NCBI GenBank assembly: GCA_013331925.1
Contig: DUFJ01000052.1
Coordinates: forward strand, 1-5,552
Direction of reading: 5' to 3'
Length of the DNA stretch: 5,552 nucleotides
DNA from: Candidatus Iainarchaeum sp.
GTDB lineage: Archaea; Iainarchaeota; Iainarchaeia; Iainarchaeales; UBA10191
Of this stretch, positions 1 to 4,187 are shown piece after piece. The first letter of the stretch is position 1, and each line of letters starts with the position of its first letter. Made by a program: the position numbers and the translations under genes. The notes under the pieces were generated by a model. The model was not told the origin of the DNA. It did not search any database and saw nothing but the letters and a program-made list of their open reading frames with translations.

Positions 1-54
1 CTCGAGCCTTGCCTTTGTTTCCTTGTTCAACTGGATAGTAGTAGCATAAGCCAT
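1..54 (-). CDS. N-terminus of a ribbon-helix-helix/antitoxin-like protein (partial, runs off left edge)
   Basis: Only the first 18 codons lie in the window: an ATG at 52-54 on the minus strand reads MAYATTIQLNKETKARLE and is open to the edge. A short beta-strand-like segment (TTIQL) followed by a polar turn and a helix start (NKETKARLE) resembles the opening of archaeal ribbon-helix-helix and VapB-type antitoxins, which bind DNA as dimers through that strand and repress their own operons. A TATA-like box (87-94) lies about 36 bases upstream, and a weak GGTG ribosome site (59-62) sits 4 bases before the start. A perfect palindrome at 65-82 lies between the TATA box and the start, where a self-repressing operator would be. 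The family call rests on 18 residues plus this context, so it is tentative; that the stretch is a real gene start is more secure. Confidence 0.5.
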   Translation of the reverse strand, partial: MAYATTIQLNKETKARLE

Positions 55-64
55 AACACACCAC

Positions 65-82
65 AGCATGCTATAGCATGCT
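65..82. promoter_or_regulatory. Perfect 18-bp palindrome, candidate operator
   Basis: AGCATGCTATAGCATGCT equals its own reverse complement over all 18 bases. It also reads as two head-to-tail copies of a 10-base unit (AGCATGCTAT, AGCATGCTAC) at 65-84. It lies downstream of the TATA-like box at 87-94 and overlaps the expected transcription start near 64-66 of the minus-strand gene beginning at 54. A bound dimer there would block initiation. A related GCATGC core recurs at 132-137 inside an imperfect inverted repeat (CTTGC at 123-127, GCAAG at 136-140). Confidence 0.55.
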
Positions 83-86
83 ACAG

Positions 87-94
87 TTTTTAAG
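87..94 (-). promoter_or_regulatory. TATA-like box for the partial gene at 1-54
   Basis: On the minus strand this reads CTTAAAAA, preceded by a purine-rich GGAAAGG that could act as a BRE. Centred near 90, it predicts a start near 64-66, which gives a leader of about 10 bases before the ATG at 54. Confidence 0.45.
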
Positions 95-157
95 CCTTTC
101 CTTAAGGTTTTGCAAAAACTGACTTGCCCAAGCATGCAAGACACTTGGCTTTCTGGA

Positions 158-260
158 TTTAAAAACCCTTTCAGGCCAGAGTTCCGGTCGAAAAACGTGC
201 TTGCTTGATTATTCCCGAGGCTATTCAAATCTCAAAAGTAGCTTGTTTTTTCTTTTTTTT
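158..260 (+). ncRNA. Candidate small RNA with its own promoter and terminator (speculative)
   Basis: This explains part of the geneless stretch 55-310. A TATA-like TTTAAAAA at 158-165 on the plus strand would start RNA near 187. At 220-242, GCTATT and AA-G-TAGC can pair into a short hairpin with one bulged G. It is followed by a strong T-tract (T6 at 245-250, then T8 at 253-260). The T-tract faces the plus strand, yet no plus-strand protein gene lies upstream, so a transcript of about 70 bases is the simplest use for it. No C/D, H/ACA or tRNA features were recognised. The TATA core is nearly symmetric and could also work leftward. The feature could simply be AT-rich spacer. Confidence 0.2.
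220..260 (+). terminator. Hairpin plus poly-T terminator-like element
   Basis: Short stem GCTA (220-223) with TAGC (239-242), extended by TT/AA across a bulged G, directly followed by T6-C-T8 at 245-260. Archaeal RNA polymerase terminates at T-tracts even with weak hairpins. It faces away from the AhpD-like gene, so it does not end that transcript. Confidence 0.35.
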
Positions 261-310
261 GAAGCCTTGAGTTTTTCCAAAGTGCTTTACCATTTTTTGC
301 TTTTTGGGCT

Positions 311-739
311 TTATCTTTTTGAATGCATTGTTCTCGCATAGCCTGTCATTTGTATTATTTCCTTCTTGAACTGGTCATAGTCTGTTTGCATTCCGTGCAG
401 GTATGTGCTCCAGCCAGCGTTTGATTTTGCATACCTTGCGGCTTCCTCGATCTCTTCTTCCGTGGCCCCCTGCAGTTTTGCCATTTCTGTGTGGAACAAG
501 GCACAGTACTGGCATTTGGTGGCTGCTGAAATCCCCAAGCCTATCAATTCCCTGTATTTTTGCGGAATCACGCCTGGCTCCATTTCTGCAATTTTCATCA
601 GCTGCCATTCCAGTCCAACTGCTGATTCTGGTATTTTTTTGAAAAAGCTTGGCACCATTCCGAACGTTTCCTTCATTTCCTTGAAGGTTTCCTCCTTTGT
701 CATTGCCTTGCTCACTTGCATTGTTTCAGTCCTTTCCAT
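311..739 (-). CDS. AhpD-like/carboxymuconolactone decarboxylase family protein
   Basis: A 142-residue protein of the CMD/AhpD fold, probably a cytosolic thiol redox protein. The catalytic signature is clear: Glu64, then Cys76-Gln-Tyr-Cys79, then His83. The spacings (Glu to Cys 12, Cys to Cys 3, Cys to His 4) match Glu118/Cys130/Cys133/His137 of mycobacterial AhpD, where the cysteine pair cycles between disulfide and dithiol to support peroxidase reduction. The segment before it (YRELIGLGISAATKC) and after it (GATEEEIEEA) are also typical of the family. I set the start at the ATG at 737-739. The frame extends to a GTG at 748, but that GTG lies inside the GAGGTG ribosome site, so it is not the start. 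No peroxiredoxin or partner reductase gene is adjacent, so the true electron donor and substrate are unknown. Plain CMD-family enzymes lack the CxxC, which favours the AhpD-like subgroup. Confidence 0.9.
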   Translation of the reverse strand: MERTETMQVSKAMTKEETFKEMKETFGMVPSFFKKIPESAVGLEWQLMKIAEMEPGVIPQKYRELIGLGISAATKCQYCALFHTEMAKLQGATEEEIEEAARYAKSNAGWSTYLHGMQTDYDQFKKEIIQMTGYARTMHSKR

Positions 740-745
740 TAATCC

Positions 746-751
746 CACCTC
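746..751 (-). promoter_or_regulatory. Shine-Dalgarno GAGGTG that fixes the start at 739
   Basis: On the minus strand GAGGTG is followed by six bases (GGATTA) and then ATG. The upstream in-frame GTG at 746-748 is part of this motif, so the three-residue N-terminal extension is rejected. A TATA-like TATTTTAA at 758-765 lies just upstream. It is rather close to the start for a transcript that includes this site, so the real promoter may lie further upstream. Confidence 0.75.
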
Positions 752-769
752 TTCAGATTAAAATACTGT

Positions 770-795
770 AAAAAAACAGCCTTAGGTCTCTAGGG
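770..795 (-). terminator. Weak hairpin plus T7 before the AhpD-like gene
   Basis: On the minus strand CCCTAG (795-790) and CTAAGG (785-780) pair over a 4-base loop with one C/A mismatch, followed by CTG and seven Ts (776-770). It could terminate RNA arriving from the gene at 895-1173, or act in the leader of the AhpD-like gene. An earlier minus-strand T-run lies at 854-859. Confidence 0.3.
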
Positions 796-894
796 TGAAA
801 GTCTTTCAATTAGTCTTTTTCTTCCTTTAATAAGGGTTTGGGGCGTTCTCGCGAAAAAAGATTTTTAAGTTTAAAACCGGAGAATTGGTTGAAT

Positions 895-1173
895 TTATTT
901 TTTTGGCTTTTGTCTTGAAGCCCTTGCTCTCAACGGTCTTTCCTCTGGCTTTCTCCACAGCACTTTTGTCCCAACTCTTGCGGAGGTTGTTTGCGCGCCG
1001 CCAAGGTTTGGGTAAGCGATCTGCAGAACGTTAGGGGCTTGCGGTTTTTCCGGCTCTTTAGGCCTTTCAAGCTTTAGGAGTGATTCAATTCCGCCGCCTT
1101 TGCGTTGCTGGGCTTCGGCTTTAAGGTTTTCAATCTTGGCTGGGTTCAGCTTCATCAACTTTCTTATTGGCAT
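895..1173 (-). CDS. Small basic hypothetical protein
   Basis: I do not recognise this gene. From the ATG at 1171-1173 it encodes 92 residues. The N-terminus is basic (MPIRKLMKLNPAKIENLKAE), followed by a short helical part, a Lys/Pro-rich linker (ERPKEPEKPQAP) and a strongly basic tail ending ASRQKPKK. No cysteines, signal peptide or membrane segment are visible. The charge suggests nucleic-acid or ribosome contact, but this is a guess. The frame can be extended by eight residues to a TTG at 1197. The TATA-like element at 1196-1204 is centred about 27 bases upstream of the ATG, exactly right for a leaderless transcript, and the TTG codon lies within it, so the ATG is preferred. Its promoter sits between it and the next gene, 47 bases upstream, so it is probably transcribed alone. 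Confidence 0.6.
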   Translation of the reverse strand: MPIRKLMKLNPAKIENLKAEAQQRKGGGIESLLKLERPKEPEKPQAPNVLQIAYPNLGGAQTTSARVGTKVLWRKPEERPLRARASRQKPKK

Positions 1174-1195
1174 ATTTGCAATAATCACTATCTTC

Positions 1196-1204
1196 AAATA
1201 TTTA
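1196..1204 (-). promoter_or_regulatory. TATA-like box for the gene at 895-1173
   Basis: The minus strand reads AATAAATAT, preceded by purine-rich GGATAGG. Its centre is 27 bases from the A of the ATG at 1173 and no ribosome site is present, which points to leaderless translation. Confidence 0.55.
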
Positions 1205-1220
1205 TTCCTATCCTTAATGC

Positions 1221-1730
1221 CTACAGCTTCAGCTCGTAATCGTAAACTATTCTTTCAACAGGCTTTTCTTCGTAATTGAAGACAGTCCTGCTTGGGTCAC
1301 GCAGGCTGCGGAAGAAAAAGCTGCTTCCTTCTTGTGTTATTACCCTCTTTCTCACTGTTTTCAAGCCCAGGCCTTCAAAGTGCGCTGGCCCAAAAGTAAT
1401 GCCTTGAAAAACTATTTTAGAAAGCCCTTGATTTCTCGCAAGCTTGATTGCCTCGCTTGCAAGTTTTCTAATGTCTTCGGCTTGGTTTTCAAAATCTTTG
1501 TAAAATCCCTCGTTTATTTTGGCAATCATCGCCCTGTTGCCTGCACCCCATTTTAGCGAGGCATTATGCCTTCTTCCTGCAAACCCTAACTCTCCACCCT
1601 TGTCCCTTGCAGTCAAGCCTAGGTTTTGCGCTGCTAGGCCAACCCTTTTGAAAAATCCGGGGTTGTAGTGTATTGTTCCTTCAGCATCAACCAGCATTCT
1701 CCCGCCCTGTCTTAACGCTCTTTTCAGCAT
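1221..1730 (-). CDS. Hypothetical protein, 169 residues
   Basis: I cannot assign a family. The protein begins MLKRALRQGGRMLVDAEG, which resembles the 'L-kpGG-r-lv' strand near the end of class I SAM-dependent methyltransferases. The SAM-binding half that should precede it is missing: in the same frame a stop codon (TGA) lies nine codons upstream. So it is either a truncated remnant or an unrelated protein with a chance match. The middle is glycine/arginine-rich (residues 41-66). Residues 78-103 look helical (YKDFENQAEDIRKLASEAIK), and the end is rich in beta-type residues (RTVFNYEEKPVERIVYDYELKL). No signal peptide, membrane segment or cysteine is seen. The ATG at 1728-1730 has no clear ribosome site. 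A TATA-like element lies 18-25 bases upstream, slightly close for a leaderless start. The next gene in the same direction ends 180 bases upstream. Confidence 0.65.
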   Translation of the reverse strand: MLKRALRQGGRMLVDAEGTIHYNPGFFKRVGLAAQNLGLTARDKGGELGFAGRRHNASLKWGAGNRAMIAKINEGFYKDFENQAEDIRKLASEAIKLARNQGLSKIVFQGITFGPAHFEGLGLKTVRKRVITQEGSSFFFRSLRDPSRTVFNYEEKPVERIVYDYELKL

Positions 1731-1742
1731 AAAGCATTCCTG

Positions 1743-1755
1743 TATATTTTTAATT
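1743..1755. promoter_or_regulatory. AT-rich TATA-like element usable in both directions
   Basis: The plus strand reads TATATTTTTAATT; the minus strand reads AATTAAAAATATA. On the minus strand it lies 18-25 bases before the ATG at 1730. On the plus strand it predicts a start near 1774, where the foldable sequence at 1774-1864 begins. Confidence 0.4.
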
Positions 1756-1773
1756 CAGGCTCCAAACGCTGAA

Positions 1774-1901
1774 GTTGAGAACTGCTGCAAAGCAGGCAAC
1801 TAGTGAAGCCAGAAATTTTATTGGCTTTGGAACTTTCGTGTTTTACGCCTTCTTGAAAAAGTCCTGCTAATAGAAAGCCTTGCTTGCTAGTTAAATTTTT
1901 T
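1774..1901 (+). ncRNA. Candidate structured non-coding RNA in the 1731-1909 gap
   Basis: Three hairpins follow one another. (1) GTTG 1774-1777 pairs with CAAC 1797-1800, and CTGCT 1782-1786 with AGCAG 1791-1795, closed by the GNRA-type tetraloop GCAA. (2) AAGCCA 1806-1811 pairs with TGGCTT 1822-1827. (3) GGAACTTT 1829-1836 pairs with AAAGTCC 1858-1864 with one bulged A, enclosing CGT/ACG (1837-1839, 1845-1847). A T6 run ends the stretch at 1896-1901, nine bases before the convergent gene's stop. The plus-strand TATA-like element at 1743-1754 is spaced to start RNA at about 1774. Pairing alone does not settle the strand, but the GNRA loop, promoter and T-run all favour plus. Chance hairpins are common in short AT-rich gaps, and no known RNA family was recognised. 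Confidence 0.25.
1874..1888 (+). repeat. 15-bp direct repeat, copy 1
   Basis: AAAGCCTTGCTTGCT is identical to the copy at 4714-4728. Here it precedes the T-run that would end the candidate RNA. It could be chance, because AAGCCTTGC-like words are frequent in this window. Confidence 0.4.
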
Positions 1902-1909
1902 GCTTGAGT

Positions 1910-2722
1910 TTATAGCCTTCCAGTGAAAGGGTTTTTTGCAAAAGCTCCTGCTTTTTTTTGCTTGTAGACCGGCTTTGCGCCATTTAGCTCTTCCCTTGCC
2001 TCTTTTTCCCCAAGGCCGCTTGCAATCACCAAAGGTTTTACTTGCTTAAGCTCTCGCTTTATTGCTTCAAGCTCTTGCCTTTTTTCAATTGCAAGAATTG
2101 CATAAGAAGCGTTTGCAATAGCGTTCTTGAATTTTTCCTTGCTTCTGATTCTTTCCTTAAGGCTTGCTGGCAGCATTTGCCAAGCCTTTTCCGCCTCTAT
2201 CCTGCTCACTGCCTCAACCTGCCTCCAGATTGGGGGATAGGCTTCATAATAAGGCTTTAAGCGTTCTGCAAGCTTTGGGTTTGCAACGCTCGCGCGAATT
2301 GCATTCTTTATCTTTACTCTTTCTCTATAATTGAACACTGCAATCACTCCTACAGAAGCGGCTTCCGGAATGAGCGTTGCAGCCCATACTGTAAGGCCTT
2401 TTAACGCAACGCTTGCTCCGCGCCTTAAAGAAAGCGCTGCAATCAATTCCCCCAAGTCTGCAAAAATTCCCTTCCTTAAAGCAGCGCCTGAAGCCAGTGC
2501 AATCGCGCTGTCTGCAACGTTGCTTTGTACAGCAAGCCCGAAAGCCCTTTTCCAAAACCTTCTTTTCTCTCCCATTGCCAAAGCTAATGGAACAAACTCG
2601 CTTAATCCTTCAGCGCTTATTCTCTTGTGCAGCCTCCAACTGTCCCTTGCCCTTAATGCTTGCTTTTTCACGGCCTTGGCTGTTTTCAAGGCGATTGTTT
2701 TCGGGTTTAAGGAAAAAGCCAT
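1910..2722 (-). CDS. Hypothetical protein, 270 residues, with a central hydrophobic segment
   Basis: Not recognised. The N-terminal 60 residues are strongly basic (KTAKAVKKQALRARDSWRLHKR, then GEKRRFWKR). A hydrophobic, alanine-rich stretch follows, most continuous at residues 104-130 (around LKGLTVWAATLIPEAASVGVIAVF), which could be a single membrane segment or a buried helical pair. The C-terminal half is charged and helical, with a likely coiled coil around residues 193-228 (SKEKFKN, then AIEKRQELEAIKRELKQ). It ends in a basic tail with FAKNPFTGRL. No signal peptide, cysteine or catalytic motif is seen. The start is the ATG at 2720-2722. A TATA-like ATTTTATT at 2752-2759 (minus strand) predicts a leader of only about 7 bases. 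Its basic-then-hydrophobic-then-charged layout recalls the 154-residue protein just upstream, but I see no clear sequence identity between them. Confidence 0.7.
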   Translation of the reverse strand: MAFSLNPKTIALKTAKAVKKQALRARDSWRLHKRISAEGLSEFVPLALAMGEKRRFWKRAFGLAVQSNVADSAIALASGAALRKGIFADLGELIAALSLRRGASVALKGLTVWAATLIPEAASVGVIAVFNYRERVKIKNAIRASVANPKLAERLKPYYEAYPPIWRQVEAVSRIEAEKAWQMLPASLKERIRSKEKFKNAIANASYAILAIEKRQELEAIKRELKQVKPLVIASGLGEKEAREELNGAKPVYKQKKAGAFAKNPFTGRL

Positions 2723-2751
2723 AATGCTTCAAGATTATAATGAAACCAGGC

Positions 2752-2759
2752 AATAAAAT
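2752..2759 (-). promoter_or_regulatory. TATA-like box for the gene at 1910-2722
   Basis: The minus strand reads ATTTTATT, centred about 33 bases before the ATG at 2722. A second AT-rich word, ATTATAAT (2734-2741), is only 15 bases away, too close to serve as a TATA box for this start. The surrounding 2723-2899 gap shows nothing else convincing. Confidence 0.35.
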
Positions 2760-2899
2760 TGTTTCCTTGATTTTTTGCCAGCCTTGCGGCCATAAAGCTT
2801 TCTGGGTGCTGGCTAAACTGGTTAGCTTTTTCTTAACTTGTGCTCTTTTTTTGTTATGGCCAAAAAGCTCTTTCACCTTGGGTTTGAGAAAAAGCCTGG

Positions 2900-3364
2900 C
2901 TAGAGCTTTTGCTTTTGCATCTCTTTCTTCAAAATTTCGCGCGCAATTATTTTTTCCCTTCTTTTTGCTGTTCCGCCAAGGAAATTGCTCAAGGCTGTTT
3001 TTTCCGCAGCGCTAAGGCTTTTTAATCCTGCAATAGCCAGCAATAGTTTTCTCACATTAGGGTCTTTTGCTTTTTGCGCAATCCTTGCCGAAACCCTTGG
3101 CTTTCCAACGCATCTTGCCAGAAGGTTTTGTTCAATAAGCCTTGCCAGTGATTCTGTTGCAGCAGTAATTCCCAAGCTTGCAATGTTTGCTAGTATGAAA
3201 GGCTGGAGTTTTTTTGCCATTACTGCTGAGGTAATGCCGACTCCCAAGCCGGCTCCCACAGCAGCTGCTTCTGCCTTTCTCAGCAAATATGCTTTGTTAA
3301 AACCTCCTGCAATTTTCCTGATTGCCCTTTCCCTGTTGAATGGTTTTGCCCTCGTTTTTTTCAC
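2900..3364 (-). CDS. Small hydrophobic/basic protein translationally coupled to the transglutaminase-like gene
   Basis: Not recognised as a family. I start it at the GTG at 3362-3364, giving 154 residues. This GTG overlaps the TGA of the upstream gene as GTGA, the usual sign of coupled translation, with GGAAAG a few bases before it. A longer reading to an ATG at 3448 adds 28 residues, but that part is an out-of-frame reading of the conserved gene upstream and has an unlike composition (Trp, Cys, Pro, His). The basic N-terminus (VKKTRAKPFNRERAIRKIAGG) leads to an alanine/glycine-rich hydrophobic segment (residues 33-49, AAAVGAGLGVGITSAVM) and a second one (56-69, FILANIASLGITAA). The C-terminal half is charged and helical and ends KKEMQKQKL. 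It may be a membrane-associated partner or substrate of the enzyme upstream. A T-run (2888-2892, minus strand) follows the stop and may end the operon. Confidence 0.7.
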   Translation of the reverse strand: MKKTRAKPFNRERAIRKIAGGFNKAYLLRKAEAAAVGAGLGVGITSAVMAKKLQPFILANIASLGITAATESLARLIEQNLLARCVGKPRVSARIAQKAKDPNVRKLLLAIAGLKSLSAAEKTALSNFLGGTAKRREKIIAREILKKEMQKQKL

Positions 3365-4119
3365 CTTTGCTTTCCAGCAAGGCTTTGGAAAAAGCTTGTT
3401 TTTTTGATGTGGTGATAGCGGCCATAGGCTGTAATTCCCAAGTCCCAAGCGTCTCTTCCCACAGAGAGGCTTCCTATTTTTTCCATTTCCGAGAATCTTT
3501 CCTGCATTTCTGGAGTGAATGCAAGCATTCTTTTTTCAAGTTCTCTTTCAAAAGGGTCTCCGATAAACTTCATTCCTCCAAGATTGAACAATACTACAGC
3601 ATGGCTTGTTCCCTTCACTGTCCCTAAAACCCCGCCTTCTCCCTTGAAAAGCCTTATGAAAGCTGCTGGAATATGCTTTGCCCTTAGCGCTGCTGTTAGT
3701 GCAACGCATTGTGAATTGCAGCCAAATGCTGGATAGGTATAAGACTCTCCGCTTGGCAGTTTGCCTTCTTGGTATGCTACTGGAATTTGCCTGCTTCTGA
3801 AAATGTTTTCGGCTGTTTGCTTAGAGTATGCTTCTTGTGCAAGCCTTGGGCCAACGTCACGCAATCTTATGCTGGCTACGTCATCAATCAAAGCCCTTGT
3901 GGCTTTTGGCGAAATTCCTGGATGCCTTAATGCGAAAGCTCTGGTAGAAGGCCCGGTGGCAATTGTTTGATAACCGCCTTCAATGAAAGGATTGGCTCTT
4001 GCAATTTTCCTTGCGTTTTTTCTTCCAGGCTTTACGATAAAGCGTTTTTCTGGCAAGTGGCCTTTCTCAAAATCTGCCAAAGTCAGCCCTATTGGCCTGG
4101 TTTTTACAATTCGAGCCAT
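3361..4119 (-). CDS. Transglutaminase-like superfamily cysteine enzyme
   Basis: A 252-residue protein with the catalytic layout of the transglutaminase/papain-like core. Cys134 (AFGCNSQCVALTAALRA) is followed 12 residues later by Arg146 and then by HIPAAF, matching the common 'C-x11-R-a-x-GIPAR' block. His173 lies in GTSHAVVLF. Asp188 lies in FIGDPF, 15 residues after the histidine, as in typical Cys-His-Asp triads. Cys138 is an additional nearby cysteine. Archaeal members usually act as proteases or amidases rather than cross-linkers; the actual substrate here cannot be read from sequence. The first 100 residues are basic and unlike anything I recognise. There is no signal peptide or membrane segment, so it is probably cytosolic. 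The ATG at 4117-4119 sits 28 bases from a TATA-like box at 4145-4152 with no ribosome site, which fits a leaderless message. Its stop overlaps the start of the next gene, so the pair forms an operon. Confidence 0.75.
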   Translation of the reverse strand: MARIVKTRPIGLTLADFEKGHLPEKRFIVKPGRKNARKIARANPFIEGGYQTIATGPSTRAFALRHPGISPKATRALIDDVASIRLRDVGPRLAQEAYSKQTAENIFRSRQIPVAYQEGKLPSGESYTYPAFGCNSQCVALTAALRAKHIPAAFIRLFKGEGGVLGTVKGTSHAVVLFNLGGMKFIGDPFERELEKRMLAFTPEMQERFSEMEKIGSLSVGRDAWDLGITAYGRYHHIKKTSFFQSLAGKQR

Positions 4120-4144
4120 TGCTTAAAATTGATGAGTGCGAGGG

Positions 4145-4152
4145 TTTTAATC
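4145..4152. promoter_or_regulatory. Shared bidirectional TATA-like element
   Basis: The plus strand reads TTTTAATC and the minus strand GATTAAAA. Leftward, the element is about 28 bases from the ATG of the transglutaminase-like gene, which suits a leaderless start, and the purine-rich CGAGAAAA precedes it. Rightward it predicts RNA from about 4174, leaving a 14-base leader that contains the AAGGTG ribosome site of the hemerythrin-like gene. A second plus-strand AT-rich word (TTATTAAA, 4165-4172) is an alternative, but it would start RNA beyond the TTG start codon. Confidence 0.5.
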
Positions 4153-4176
4153 TTTTCTCGCACCTTATTAAACTGT

Positions 4177-4182
4177 AAGGTG
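4177..4182 (+). promoter_or_regulatory. Shine-Dalgarno AAGGTG supporting the TTG start at 4188
   Basis: AAGGTG is followed by five bases (AAGTT) and then TTG. This spacing favours the TTG over the in-frame ATG at 4206, which has no comparable site. Confidence 0.6.
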
Positions 4183-4187
4183 AAGTT

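Noticed and set aside
213..242. Sequence resembling a tRNA T-arm (TTCAAAT at 224-230)
   Set aside because: The flanking bases do not pair into a T-stem and no acceptor, D or anticodon arms are found.
405..761. Plus-strand open frame of 118 codons opposite the AhpD-like gene
   Set aside because: It is antisense to a gene with a complete catalytic motif, has no promoter or ribosome site, and its sequence is not protein-family-like.
2331..2756. Plus-strand open frame of 141 codons opposite the 270-residue gene
   Set aside because: Composition (Ser/Ala/Leu runs) is what the antisense of an Ala/Lys-rich gene yields, and no start signals are present. The minus-strand gene is longer.
2811..2834. 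Small plus-strand hairpin (GCTAA/TTAGC) followed by TTTTT
   Set aside because: It looks like a terminator, but no plus-strand gene or promoter precedes it. A 5-bp stem is readily found by chance.
2610..2876. Minus-strand GTG-started frame of 88 codons filling the 2723-2899 gap
   Set aside because: It overlaps the 270-residue gene by 113 bases in another frame, lacks a clear promoter or ribosome site, and its second half is only a shadow of the larger gene.
2985..3407. Plus-strand open frame of 140 codons opposite the 154-residue gene
   Set aside because: Antisense shadow with no start signals, while the minus-strand gene is coupled to a recognised enzyme.
3365..3448. 28-residue N-terminal extension of the gene at 2900-3364
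   Set aside because: It lies wholly inside the transglutaminase-like gene in another frame and has an odd composition. The GTGA overlap gives a better start.
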